DNA of 64,000 nucleotides from GWE2-40-63 sp050251815 (GCA_050251815.1 JBFWMB010000005.1:1-64000), one strand, 5' to 3'; shown: positions 1 to 9,182, counted from the first letter of the stretch. Program-made: numbers and translations. Notes: a model not told the origin generated them from the letters alone.

Positions 1-1450
<1,450 letters not shown>

Positions 1451-1465
1451 AATTGTTATTTGGTT

Positions 1466-1505
1466 TAAAAAGAAAGGTGATTCTGCTCCAGCAGCAAATC
1501 ACCTT
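1466..1505 (-). terminator. Rho-independent terminator after pruA
   Basis: Inverted repeat AAGGTGATT (1474-1482) / AATCACCTT (1497-1505), with an inner CTGCT/AGCAG pairing. On the minus strand it is followed by CTTTCTTTTT. It sits 26 bases after the pruA stop and before the ALDH7 start, so the two dehydrogenases are probably at least partly separate transcripts. Confidence 0.75.
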
Positions 1506-1530
1506 AACTTTGTTTTATTAATTCATCGTA

Positions 1531-3159
1531 TTATTCATCCAAAAAAGGATATTTAAAGCTGTTGTCGGGCAAAAAGTTCTCTTTAATGGTACGTGGCGAA
1601 ACCCAGCGTAAGAGATTAATGGCCGAACCGGCTTTATCGTTGGTACCGCTTCCGCGTGCGCCCCCAAAAGGTTGCTGTCCCACCACGGCACCGGTTGGTT
1701 TGTCGTTAATATAGAAATTACCTGCCGCATGTTTCAGAATCTGATAGGCCTTATCGATGGCTTCGCGATCTTTGGAGAAGATAGCTCCGGTAAGTCCGTA
1801 AATCGATGTTTCGTCGACCAGATGCAGGGTTTCTTCGTACTTATCCTTATCATACAAATAAATGGTTACCACGGGACCAAATATTTCCTCTTCCATGGTC
1901 TCGTAGTGCGGGTCGGTGGTAAGAATCACTGTAGGTTCAATAAAGAATCCTTCCGACTTATCGTAAGATCCTCCGAAAAGAATCTGGCATTTGTCCGATT
2001 GTTTTGCCCGGTCGATGTATCCGGTAATGGAATCGAAGGCTTTCTCGTCGATAACGGCATTAAAGAAGTTGCCAAAATCGTCGGGAGTTCCCATTTTCAT
2101 CAAATCCAGGTCGCACTTAATCTCTTCGTGAATTTGTTTCCAGTTTTCTTTGGGAATATAAACCCTTGAAGCGGCTGAACATTTCTGTCCCTGAAACTCG
2201 AATCCCCCACGGGTAATGGCTGTAGCCACCTGACTGGGGCGGGCGCTCTCGTGCATCACCACAAAGTTTTTACCCCCGGTTTCGCCCACAATACGTGGGT
2301 AGCTTTTGTACGTATGAATGTTCTCGCCAATGGTTTTCCAGATATCCTGAAATACTCCGGTGGAACCGGTAAAATGCACGCCGGCAAAATCGCGGTGTGT
2401 GAAACACGCCTCTGAAGTGTCGCGTCCCGAAACAAATACCATATTAATTACGCCATCGGGCAAACCAGCTTCCATCAGGATGTCCATAATCAGTTTGGCC
2501 GAATAGATTTGTTTTTCGGCAGGTTTCCAAACCACGGTATTACCCATCATGGCCGGGGCCGTGGGAAGGTTTCCGCCAATGGAGGTAAAGTTAAAGGGCG
2601 AAATAGCCAGCACAAACCCTTCGAGCGGACGGTGTTCGGTACGGTTCCAGTTCTTGGCGTTCGATTCGGGTTGCTGCTCCATAATCTCGGTCATGTAGCG
2701 CACGTTGAACCTGAAAAAGTCGATCAGTTCGGCCACTGCATCAATCTCACTCTGGTAAGGGTTCTTTGACTGACCAATCATGGTGGCGGCATTCATCCGG
2801 TATCGGTAAGGACCGGCAATTAAATTGGCTGCTCTTAAGAAAATGGATGCGCGGCTTTTCCAGCTCATGTTCTCCCACTTTTCTTTAGCTGCCAACGCTG
2901 CATCGATGGCCATGTTTAGGTGTTCTTTTCCTCCCCGGTGGTAAAAGCCAATTTTATGGTTCCGCTTGTGCGGCGGGTTAATATCCACCTGCTTGTCGGT
3001 TTTAACGGCTTTGCCCCCAATTATCATAGGGATTTCAATCACTGAATTGTTGTAGCATTCCAGGGCGTCTTTCAGGCCCTTGCGCTCCTCCGTTCCTGGT
3101 GCATAGCTGTAAACCGGTTCGTTTTGCGCCGGAGGAACAATAAAAAAATTATTCATCAT
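1531..3159 (-). CDS. pruA: L-glutamate gamma-semialdehyde (1-pyrroline-5-carboxylate) dehydrogenase
   Basis: Oxidises glutamate-gamma-semialdehyde (from proline or ornithine) to glutamate with NAD+. The 542-residue length matches stand-alone ALDH4A1-type P5CDH rather than the C-terminal half of bifunctional PutA. Visible motifs in order: ISPFNFTSIGGNL (substrate channel), VVWKPAEKQ, HFTGSTGVFQDIWK, the general-base GETGGKNFVVM and the nucleophile GQKCSAASRVY, then EEIFGPVVTIYLY near the C-terminus. The N-terminus has no signal peptide, so it is cytosolic. No proline dehydrogenase gene is in the window. The start ATG ATG AAT is preceded by an AT-rich leader. The neighbouring ALDH7 enzyme suggests an amino-acid catabolic locus. 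Confidence 0.94.
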   Translation of the reverse strand: MMNNFFIVPPAQNEPVYSYAPGTEERKGLKDALECYNNSVIEIPMIIGGKAVKTDKQVDINPPHKRNHKIGFYHRGGKEHLNMAIDAALAAKEKWENMSWKSRASIFLRAANLIAGPYRYRMNAATMIGQSKNPYQSEIDAVAELIDFFRFNVRYMTEIMEQQPESNAKNWNRTEHRPLEGFVLAISPFNFTSIGGNLPTAPAMMGNTVVWKPAEKQIYSAKLIMDILMEAGLPDGVINMVFVSGRDTSEACFTHRDFAGVHFTGSTGVFQDIWKTIGENIHTYKSYPRIVGETGGKNFVVMHESARPSQVATAITRGGFEFQGQKCSAASRVYIPKENWKQIHEEIKCDLDLMKMGTPDDFGNFFNAVIDEKAFDSITGYIDRAKQSDKCQILFGGSYDKSEGFFIEPTVILTTDPHYETMEEEIFGPVVTIYLYDKDKYEETLHLVDETSIYGLTGAIFSKDREAIDKAYQILKHAAGNFYINDKPTGAVVGQQPFGGARGSGTNDKAGSAINLLRWVSPRTIKENFLPDNSFKYPFLDE

Positions 3160-3462
3160 ATCTATTACTTATTTATTTTCTTTAAAAATTACTCTTATAA
3201 CCCTTTTTTGCCTGTTTGGTTTTATTAAAATGCAAAAGACGGTGGGCTCTTTTCAACATTTTTTCGCCTCAGCGTTATGCATTTTTTTTCCTTTCGCAAT
3301 ATTACAATTTATTCCTTTTTGAAAATCAACTGCTTGCTGATGATTTTTATCAATAATACTTTTTGTTCTTAGCTATCAGTCTTTTACAAAAATAAAACGA
3401 AGCTATGTTTACAAACATATAGGCAGGTACCCAAGGATCAGCTTTCGGCGGGGCTGTTTTTT
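3160..3462. other. Divergent intergenic region pruA/ppnP
   Basis: About 300 AT-rich bases between the divergent pruA and ppnP starts. It must hold the pruA promoter, but I find no clear TAnnTTTG box on the minus strand and no RNA gene or repeat. Nothing else is supported. Confidence 0.5.
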
Positions 3463-3470
3463 TAATTTTG
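3463..3470 (+). promoter_or_regulatory. Bacteroidota-type -7 box for ppnP
   Basis: TAATTTTG matches the Bacteroidota -7 consensus TAnnTTTG and lies 24 bases before the ppnP ATG. No convincing TTG -33 element is visible at the expected distance. Confidence 0.5.
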
Positions 3471-3494
3471 TTGGGAACTTAAAAACTTACAGTA

Positions 3495-3776
3495 ATGTTT
3501 AAAACCAACGAATATTTCGATGGAAAGGTAAAGTCGATAGCGTTTACCACCGACAAAGGATCTGCCACCATTGGCGTTATGGCTGCCGGCGAATACGAAT
3601 TTGGCACCAGCACCGTGGAACACATGACCGTGACCTCGGGCGAAATGGATGTTCAACTTCCCGGACAGAGCGACTGGAACACCTACAAGCCTTTTGAAAC
3701 CTTTGTGGTGGATAAGGATGTAAAATTTAAAGTAAGGCTGAAAGGCGATACCTCGTACCGCTGCTTATATAAATAA
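3495..3776 (+). CDS. ppnP: Pyrimidine/purine nucleoside phosphorylase (PpnP)
   Basis: A 93-residue single-cupin protein of the DUF1255/YaiE family. Family members split several nucleosides by phosphorolysis to base and pentose-1-phosphate. The full-length match includes FKTNEYFDGKVKSIAF at the N-terminus, GVMAAGEYEFGT, the central EHMTVTSGEMDVQLPG turn and KPFETFVVDKDVKFKV; 93-95 residues is the normal family size. There is no signal peptide. It appears monocistronic: a -7 box lies upstream and a 9-bp inverted repeat follows. Confidence 0.93.
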   Translation: MFKTNEYFDGKVKSIAFTTDKGSATIGVMAAGEYEFGTSTVEHMTVTSGEMDVQLPGQSDWNTYKPFETFVVDKDVKFKVRLKGDTSYRCLYK

Positions 3777-3799
3777 GCACTCACTTTTTACTACTAAAG

Positions 3800-3857
3800 G
3801 TGCATGGAACCCGGCGAGGCGTTTTAACACAAACTCCCTTCGCTTAATTCCATGCAC
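3800..3857. repeat. Long-loop inverted repeat after ppnP
   Basis: Perfect 9-bp inverted repeat GTGCATGGA (3800-3808) / TCCATGCAC (3849-3857) enclosing 40 bases that contain GGCGAGGCG and CCCTTCGC, which can partly pair. There is no T-tract directly after it, so it is a poor simple terminator. It may be the first part of the structured element that follows. Confidence 0.5.
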
Positions 3858-3901
3858 TATTTGGAAAAAGCAAAATCGAAAGGTAAATTCGCAATGAAGC
3901 T

Positions 3902-4011
3902 CCCCGCCGCAAGTAGACGGGGTATAAAAAAGAATTTTCTTATATTTGACTCAAGAGGCTGGGTATTTACCCTCGCTCCCGCTTTCAGCGGCATTGTTCG
4001 ACTAGAAAATT
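3902..4011 (+). ncRNA. Structured multi-hairpin element upstream of the modE-wtp operon
   Basis: Successive pairings are visible. Hairpin 1 is CCCCG/CGGGG (3902-3906, 3918-3922). An enclosing stem pairs AATTTTCT (3933-3940) with AGAAAATT (4004-4011). Inside it are GGGTA-TT-TACCC (3961-3972) and CCGCT-TTC-AGCGG (3979-3991). It ends 51 bases before the regulator's ATG. It could be a dispersed REP-like palindromic element, or a cis-acting leader of the metal-import operon. A short open frame across it (3852-4037) has no recognisable protein character and I do not call it a gene. The structure is seen; the function is not known. Confidence 0.45.
3941..3948 (+). promoter_or_regulatory. Possible -7 box inside the structured element
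   Basis: TATATTTG fits TAnnTTTG. If used, transcription would start near 3955 and the modE-wtp leader would contain both inner hairpins (3961-3991). No clear -33 TTG is seen upstream. Confidence 0.35.
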
Positions 4012-4062
4012 TCATTTCGCAAACTCATGAAAATTAAGTCTCTCGAATAAAAATTTACAGCC

Positions 4063-4452
4063 ATGGCCGGATCAAAAGGATCAAAATACTACAACATTTT
4101 CCTCGATTTCAGCATCAAGCTCGATCACAAGGAACGCGGCAATATATTAAATGCCTACAAGTTCGATTTGCTTAAACAGATTCATGAAAGCGGCTCGCTA
4201 AAGGCTGCTGCCGACAAACTGGGCGTGAGTTATCGCAAGGCCTGGGGTAATGTGGAAGAAGTTGAACAAGCCCTGGGCTTTAAACTTCTGAACCGCTCGC
4301 GCGGGGGTGCATTGGGCGGAGCTACCTGCCTTACTGAAGACGGAGAACAACTTATTTGCGCCTACGACAAACTACGAACCGATTTTAATCAGGCCATTCA
4401 TGTAATGACCCGCGATTTTTTCCATGCCATTAACAAGACCCCTAATGAATAG
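4063..4452 (+). CDS. ModE-type winged-helix regulator, DNA-binding domain only
   Basis: A 129-residue LysR-like winged helix of the ModE N-terminal type. The recognition region GSLKAAADKLGVSYRKAWG and the wing segment GFKLLNRSRGG are characteristic. E. coli ModE carries two C-terminal MOP/TOBE domains that bind molybdate; this protein stops after the DNA-binding and linker part, so it lacks the oxyanion sensor. It may sense through a partner, or the ABC ATPase TOBE domain may be the only oxyanion-binding module here (inference). It is the first gene of the import operon; its last 8 bases overlap the wtpA start, indicating coupled translation. Confidence 0.87.
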   Translation: MAGSKGSKYYNIFLDFSIKLDHKERGNILNAYKFDLLKQIHESGSLKAAADKLGVSYRKAWGNVEEVEQALGFKLLNRSRGGALGGATCLTEDGEQLICAYDKLRTDFNQAIHVMTRDFFHAINKTPNE

Positions 4453-5398
4453 ACTAATAATAGTAAGCCTTACCACTGCTTTACTTTTTGGTTGTCAAAG
4501 CCCCCAAAAAAACAAACTCATTCTGTTTCATGCCGGTAGCCTGTCGGTTCCCCTGAAACAGGTGTGCGATTCGTTTCAAAGCCTGCATCCGCAAGTAAGT
4601 ATTGAACTGGAAGCAGCCGGAAGCCGGGCCTGCGCCCGCAAGATTACCGACTTGCACAAGCCCTGCGATATTATGGCCTCAGCCGATTACAAGGTGATCG
4701 ATAATTTACTCATTCCCGATCATGCCACCTGGAACCTGAAATTTGCCAGCAACGAAATGGCCATCGTGTATCACGAAAAATCGCACCGGCAAGCCGAGAT
4801 AAACACCCAAAACTGGTTCGAAATACTGCAGGACCCCGAGGTGCATTACGGCCGGTCGGATCCCAATTCCGACCCGTGTGGTTACCGCACCGTGCTGGTA
4901 AGCCGCCTGGCCGAAGCCTACTACCAACGTCCCGGTCTGTCCGATTCCATTCTGGCCAAAGACCAGCACCACATTCGCCCCAAAGAGACCGACCTGCTGG
5001 CTCTGCTCGAGACCGGGGTTATCGATTACCTGTTTATTTACCGCTCGGTAGCCGAACAGCACGGCCTGAAATACCTGTTACTGCCCGACAGCATCAACCT
5101 GAAAAAACCCGAACTGGCCGCTTATTACAAACAGGCCACAGTAAGCATCAGTGGAAAGAAACCCGGCGAAACCATTACCCACCAGGGCGAACCCATGGTT
5201 TACAGCCTTACCCAAATTAGCGGGGCCCCCAATCCGGAACTGGCACAAAAGTTCCTGGAGTTCTTTCTTACCGACAGTGCCGGCATAAAAATCATGGAAC
5301 AAAACGGTCAGCCTTCGGTAATTCCGGCCCCCACTGAAAGCTTTGAACACTTGCCCGACTACCTGAAACCCTTTGCCCGGATGCCGGAGAATCGTTAA
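4445..5398 (+). CDS. wtpA: Tungstate/molybdate-binding lipoprotein WtpA-like
   Basis: Substrate-binding component of a tungstate/molybdate ABC importer, probably a lipoprotein on the outer face of the inner membrane. I chose the ATG at 4445 (MNRLIIVSLTTALLFGCQ) because it gives a compact signal peptide with lipobox LFGC and overlaps the regulator stop by 8 bases; an in-frame ATG at 4424 would add 7 residues. WtpA-type landmarks are LILFHAGSLSVPL (oxyanion loop), AAGSRACARKI, CDIMASADY, WNLKFASNEMAIVY, GRSDPNSDPCGYR and IDYLFIYRSVAEQHG. The SADPNxDPxGYR segment separates this family from classical ModA. The choice of tungstate over molybdate cannot be read from sequence. Confidence 0.9.
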   Translation: MNRLIIVSLTTALLFGCQSPQKNKLILFHAGSLSVPLKQVCDSFQSLHPQVSIELEAAGSRACARKITDLHKPCDIMASADYKVIDNLLIPDHATWNLKFASNEMAIVYHEKSHRQAEINTQNWFEILQDPEVHYGRSDPNSDPCGYRTVLVSRLAEAYYQRPGLSDSILAKDQHHIRPKETDLLALLETGVIDYLFIYRSVAEQHGLKYLLLPDSINLKKPELAAYYKQATVSISGKKPGETITHQGEPMVYSLTQISGAPNPELAQKFLEFFLTDSAGIKIMEQNGQPSVIPAPTESFEHLPDYLKPFARMPENR

Positions 5399-5419
5399 TT
5401 TTTCGATATATTTGGCCCC

Positions 5420-6202
5420 ATGCAAAACGCTACACACTTTAAGCTGGTATTTACGCTACTGGGCGCCCTGGTACTTTTGTTTTTGATAGCTCCCCTGGCA
5501 GGATTAATCCTACACTCGTCGGCCACGGAACTGAGCGAGACCCTGCGCGACAGCGAGGTAAACCACAGTATTGGCCTGACCCTTTGGACCAGCATGCTGG
5601 CTACCGTGCTTTTTGCCCTGCTGGCGGTCCCCTTGGCCTACCTGCTGGCACGTTTTGATTTTTGGGGAAAGAAACTGGTGCTGGGCATCATCGATTTGCC
5701 AGTCGTAATACCCCATTCGGCGGCGGGCATTGCCCTGCTCACGGTCATCTCGCGTCAGGGGATGCTGGGCAAAGCCGGCTCTCTGGTCGGGCTCGAGTTC
5801 CCGGGAACCCGCGCCGGTATAGTGCTGGCTATGGCTTTTGTAAGCCTGCCCTTTTTAATTAACGCCGCGCGCGATGCCTTTGAGGCCGTACCCGAACGAC
5901 TCGAAAAAGCCGCCCTCAACCTGGGGGCATCGCCGGTAAAGGTATTTTTCTCCATCAGTCTGCCACTGGCCTGGCGGGGCATTGTTTCGGGTTTAATTAT
6001 GATGTTTGCCCGCGGCATGAGCGAGTTTGGCGCCGTGGTTATTGTGGCTTACCACCCCATGATTACGCCTGTAATGATTTTTGAGCGCTTTGGAGCCTAC
6101 GGCCTTTCGTATGCCAGGCCCGTGGCCATAGTATTTATTACCGTTTGCCTGGTGTTTTTTATTGCGCTGCGCTTACTGTCCAATTCCCGTCGACGTGCTT
6201 AA
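5420..6202 (+). CDS. wtpB: Tungstate/molybdate ABC transporter permease WtpB-like
   Basis: Inner-membrane permease of the importer, 260 residues with about six hydrophobic segments. It carries the BPD permease signature with the EAA loop DAFEAVPERLEKAALNLGASPVKVFF and a following RGMSEFGAVVIVAYHP segment typical of ModB/WtpB. The start is 21 bases after wtpA, and its last 8 bases overlap the GTG start of the ATPase gene, so the operon is translationally coupled. Length and topology are normal for the family. Confidence 0.92.
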   Translation: MQNATHFKLVFTLLGALVLLFLIAPLAGLILHSSATELSETLRDSEVNHSIGLTLWTSMLATVLFALLAVPLAYLLARFDFWGKKLVLGIIDLPVVIPHSAAGIALLTVISRQGMLGKAGSLVGLEFPGTRAGIVLAMAFVSLPFLINAARDAFEAVPERLEKAALNLGASPVKVFFSISLPLAWRGIVSGLIMMFARGMSEFGAVVIVAYHPMITPVMIFERFGAYGLSYARPVAIVFITVCLVFFIALRLLSNSRRRA

Positions 6203-7253
6203 GGTTGATAATTTACATATCCAACTGGGGAACTTCAGCTTACGCGACATCCGTTTCGAGGTAAAGCCGGGCGAGTATTTCATGCTTTTGGGCGAGTCAG
6301 GAGCCGGAAAATCGGTGATTCTTGAAAGCCTGGCCGGACTGGTGCATCCCGACCAGGGAAGCATCAGCCTGAATGGTAGCGATATTACCCACCTGCCCAT
6401 ACAAAAACGCAAAGTGGGCCTGGTGTTCCAGGATTTTGCCCTGTTTCCACACCTTTCGGTAGAAGAAAACATACTGTATCCGCTTAAACTGCGAAAAAAA
6501 AGCCGGAAAGAGCAGGCCGAAACCCTGAACCGACTAGCCTGTGAGCTCAACATTGAGCACCTGCTTAAGCGCAGCACCACCACCCTGTCGGGAGGCGAAA
6601 AGCAACGGGTGGCGCTGGCGCGAACACTCACCCTTGAGCCCGATGTATTGCTGCTCGACGAGCCCCTGGCCTCAGTCGATGTGAGCCTGAAGGGCGAACT
6701 GCGCTCGCTGCTGCGCCGCTTAAACCAAAAGGGGCAGACCCTGGTGCACGTAACCCACGACTACGAGGAAGCCATTGCGCTGGCCCACCGTGTTGGCATC
6801 ATTGAACAGGGACGCATTATTCAAAGCGGTACCCCGCACGAAGTATTTACCCAGCCCAAAAACCGTTTTGTGGCCAATTTTGGTGGCGTAAAGAACTTTT
6901 ATCCGGTACGGCTCGAGGCGCATCCCGACAAGGAAACCACCCGGGCCTGCATTACCGACACCCTTTCGGTTCAGTTGATGACTCACCTGAAAGCCCGCAA
7001 AGGCTTTGTGCTGATAGGCCAAAAAAACATGCTACTGGCTACCGGCCCACAGGATTTGGACACCGAGAACCAGTTTCGGGGGGTGATAAAGGAAGTGATT
7101 CCGGCCCGTTTTGGCTACGAGGTGGTGGTTGATGCCGGCATTATTTTTTATGTGTCGGTTACTGCCGAGGCGGTAAAAACCCGGGGCTATACCGAGGGTC
7201 AAACCGTTTGGGTGGCCTTTAATGCCTCGTCGGTAAAGTTTATTGCGGGGTAG
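6195..7253 (+). CDS. wtpC: Tungstate/molybdate ABC transporter ATPase WtpC/ModC-like
   Basis: ATPase energising the importer, 352 residues. I chose GTG at 6195 (VLKVDNLHIQLG) because it places the start 8 bases inside the permease gene; an in-frame ATG at 6162 would add 11 residues that look like read-through of the overlapping gene. Motifs: Walker A GESGAGKS, Q-loop VFQDFALFPH, signature LSGGEKQRVALAR, Walker B VLLLDEPLASVD and switch His in VTHDYEEA. The C-terminal ~65 residues (from about FRGVIKEVIPARFG) form a TOBE/MOP-type domain that could bind oxyanion. Its 3' end overlaps the convergent lipoprotein gene by 14 bases. Confidence 0.92.
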   Translation: MLKVDNLHIQLGNFSLRDIRFEVKPGEYFMLLGESGAGKSVILESLAGLVHPDQGSISLNGSDITHLPIQKRKVGLVFQDFALFPHLSVEENILYPLKLRKKSRKEQAETLNRLACELNIEHLLKRSTTTLSGGEKQRVALARTLTLEPDVLLLDEPLASVDVSLKGELRSLLRRLNQKGQTLVHVTHDYEEAIALAHRVGIIEQGRIIQSGTPHEVFTQPKNRFVANFGGVKNFYPVRLEAHPDKETTRACITDTLSVQLMTHLKARKGFVLIGQKNMLLATGPQDLDTENQFRGVIKEVIPARFGYEVVVDAGIIFYVSVTAEAVKTRGYTEGQTVWVAFNASSVKFIAG

Positions 7254-7953
7254 CTTGCCAGCTCGAAAAGCTTTTTATGCCCGATTGCTTCTTTTCTGCC
7301 AAATTTTTTACTGCTGTGCTAAAATCACCCGACTTATAATACACCTCATAAACCTGGGTGTAATCATAAATTTCCAGTTCGTTATGTTGATTGTTTGTGA
7401 GCCTGAAAGGTTCTCCAAAAAAGAGCAGGGTATATTCATCCCATACGCAAAAAATCTGAATGCTTAAGACTTCGGAATAACAATAGGCCGATTTCTTACC
7501 CGAAGGAATACTACCCAATTCCTGAATCACATCATATTCAGGATCGTCCCAAATGGCATACATGTCGGGGATTAACCAGGAACTGTAGTTTGCCACCCGA
7601 TAAGTAATACCATGTATCGACAGGGTTTTGGTTAGTTGGGCACTACCTTCCTGGTTAAAGGCTTTTAAAGTTATCTCATACTTTCCGGGGATGTTGTAGG
7701 TTGCCAAAGGGTTTTTCTCCTTGGTAAAGGTTCCTTCGCCCAAATCCCAGATATAACTGTCGGCAAACTGGGTGTTGTTTTCGAATTGAATATCGACCGG
7801 TGCTTTAGCCCCGTCGGCAAATACAAAATCGACTACGGGCAACTGGGCTTCTTTTTGGCAGCCTAAAGTAAGTAACACAATAGCTACAGAAAGCCAAAAT
7901 TCTTTTTTCGAAAAACGAACAGGGTTCATTCGGGTTATGGATGTTGTTCTCAT
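7240..7953 (-). CDS. PKD-domain lipoprotein
   Basis: A 237-residue secreted lipoprotein of unknown job. The signal peptide ends in lipobox LTLGC; starting at the inner ATG (7929, MNPVRFSKKEFW) would give a more normal signal length than the outer ATG at 7953, so the start is uncertain. Residues about 40-115 form one PKD/Ig-like domain (PVDIQFENNT, SYIWDLGEGTFTKEKNP, YNIPGKYEITLKAFN). The C-terminal ~120 residues are not recognised and contain one short Trp/Tyr-rich region. It converges on wtpC and is upstream of the palindrome array. PKD lipoproteins in Bacteroidota usually belong to surface binding functions, but nothing specific can be said here. Confidence 0.8.
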   Translation of the reverse strand: MRTTSITRMNPVRFSKKEFWLSVAIVLLTLGCQKEAQLPVVDFVFADGAKAPVDIQFENNTQFADSYIWDLGEGTFTKEKNPLATYNIPGKYEITLKAFNQEGSAQLTKTLSIHGITYRVANYSSWLIPDMYAIWDDPEYDVIQELGSIPSGKKSAYCYSEVLSIQIFCVWDEYTLLFFGEPFRLTNNQHNELEIYDYTQVYEVYYKSGDFSTAVKNLAEKKQSGIKSFSSWQATPQ

Positions 7954-8120
7954 GATAAGGACGTGTTAATTTATCAACAATGGACTCATTTCGAGTTAAA
8001 TGTACAAATATTCTTTGTAAGTTTAATTGGGTAAATCCTGATTTTTTTTGTTTTTTTTAACTATTTACCAACTATCGGGCTAAAGCTATAAAAATAAACC
8101 GATCGGGACTTTTTTAAATT

Positions 8121-8286
8121 ACATAAGTACCTGTTTCAATTTAGGTACGTATCTGAACTAATTTGGGTACGCACCTGTTTTAATTTACATAAGAACCTAA
8201 ATGCATTTAGGTAAGAACCTATTTCAATTCCGGTACGTACCTGATTTGATTTAGGCACGTGCCTGTTTTAATTTAGGTACGTACCT
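8121..8286. repeat. Eight-unit tandem array of 12-bp palindromes with exact 22-bp period
   Basis: Cores begin at 8121, 8143, 8165, 8187, 8209, 8231, 8253 and 8275, exactly 22 bases apart. The cores are variants of AGGTACGTACCT, separated by 10-base AT-rich spacers such as GTTTTAATTT. Core 7 is AGGCACGTGCCT, where both arms changed together and symmetry is kept. An 18-bp perfect palindrome (8195-8212) spans units 4 and 5. The array fills the space between the convergent ends of nothing else: it lies between the lipoprotein promoter side and the HU-like gene's terminator. The remaining bases of this intergenic region (7954-8120, 8287-8328) are AT-rich and featureless to me. Confidence 0.85.
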
Positions 8287-8328
8287 AATTTATATTTTGG
8301 CAGAAAAATAAAGTGGTGGACTAAAAAG

Positions 8329-8363
8329 AAGGAGCCTTTGTTCCCTTACTTCAAAAGCTCCTT
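8329..8363 (-). terminator. Hairpin after the HU-like gene
   Basis: Inverted repeat AAGGAGC (8329-8335) / GCTCCTT (8357-8363) with a 21-base loop. On the minus strand it is followed by CTTTTTAG. The long loop makes the call moderate. Confidence 0.45.
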
Positions 8364-8412
8364 ACAAGTACAAAAAGCATGAACACACGAGTTTCGTCAG
8401 CTTAGGCGAAGT

Positions 8413-8799
8413 TTATTCACTAAGTTTTACAAATTCGGCATCATCAAGAACGGCTTTAAATAATTTACCCGGCCTGAAGTTTACTTTCAAACCTTCGATA
8501 AGGCTGGAGTGGTAATCCTCGGCAGTTTCGGCCGAGCCGGCTTTAACCTGGAGCCACATGTTTCCAAAATCGCCCAAATCGACAGAATAGCCATCGATAA
8601 GTACGTCGGGAATAATTTGCAGAAAGCCCTCAATGGTTGACAGTACATCCATTTGATTAAGGGACGAGCGTTCGGCAATTTGTTTGGCAATGTAGCGCAT
8701 GTTGCGCCTGCCTTTGGCGTTAAGTGAGGCGTAGTACTTAGGAGCTGCCTCACGGTTAAGCGGGTTAGCCCGCCCAACCACTCTGTAATTAATACTCAT
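8413..8799 (-). CDS. HU/IHF-like DNA-binding protein (HU-HIG type)
   Basis: A 128-residue member of the HU-related family common in Bacteroidota. Family features are MSINYRVVGRANPLNREA at the N-terminus, the alpha-helical pair IAKQIAERSSLNQMDVLSTIEGF, LIDGYSVDLGDFGNMWLQVKA (beta saddle) and GLKVNFRPGKLFKAVL. Such proteins bend or coat DNA as dimers. It is a single gene on the minus strand, 127 bases from the phased palindrome array, which makes the array a possible binding target (inference). No signal peptide. Confidence 0.87.
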   Translation of the reverse strand: MSINYRVVGRANPLNREAAPKYYASLNAKGRRNMRYIAKQIAERSSLNQMDVLSTIEGFLQIIPDVLIDGYSVDLGDFGNMWLQVKAGSAETAEDYHSSLIEGLKVNFRPGKLFKAVLDDAEFVKLSE

Positions 8800-9051
8800 A
8801 ATAGTATAATCTTTAGAGGTTTAACAATAAGCTAATTTAGGACAAAAAAATTAAAACCCATAAAATTTCAGGTGGTTTTTTTTACCTGCCGGGCGAATAT
8901 TTTTCGTTTTATACCATAGGCGGGGATGTGCGGGGTTTGGAATGCAAACCGGGGGTGTCTCGCAACATTTATCGCAAGCATATTTTTCAACGATTGTTCC
9001 ACTTGTATTGCTTAATGCCATTTACGTGAGAGAAACAAAGAAAGAATTTAA
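8800..9051. other. Intergenic region at the island's left edge
   Basis: Holds the leader of the HU-like gene and an inverted repeat CAGGT/ACCTG (about 8870-8888). A 66-codon open frame at 8942-9142 on the plus strand has no recognisable protein character and conflicts with the better-looking reading frame in 9052-9182. I call no gene here. Confidence 0.4.
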
Positions 9052-9182
9052 TGGTGGAAACTTAAATACCGACTGGCCATTTATGACAAATCTGAAAAAG
9101 AAAGTATTTCGGATAAAGCATTGGATGAATTGCTGCGTTTAGCAGGTTTGTTGTACACAGAGCCTGGAAACAAAAAAGGATA
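9052..9182 (+). pseudogene. C-terminal remnant of an unidentified protein
   Basis: After an in-frame TAA at 9049-9051 the frame reads WWKLKYRLAIYDKSEKESIS, then SDKALDELLRLAGLLYTEPG and ends NKKG-stop at 9182. The composition (charged, helical, no start codon) looks like the C-terminus of a real small protein that has lost its front, with a neighbouring frame (GGNLNTDWPF) possibly holding an earlier part. It lies next to a toxin-antitoxin pair, so it may be a decayed module of that kind, but I do not recognise the family. Confidence 0.3.

Noticed and set aside
3852..4037. 61-codon open frame across the structured element before the ModE-like gene
   Set aside because: It runs through several perfect hairpins, its composition is not protein-like, and it has no ribosome-site or family match; the palindromes explain the sequence better.
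8121..8286. CRISPR array
   Set aside because: Repeats are only 12 bases, spacers are 10 bases and AT-rich rather than unique, and there are no cas genes in the window.
8942..9142. 66-codon plus-strand open frame
   Set aside because: It conflicts with the more protein-like frame at 9052-9182 and has no recognisable motif.
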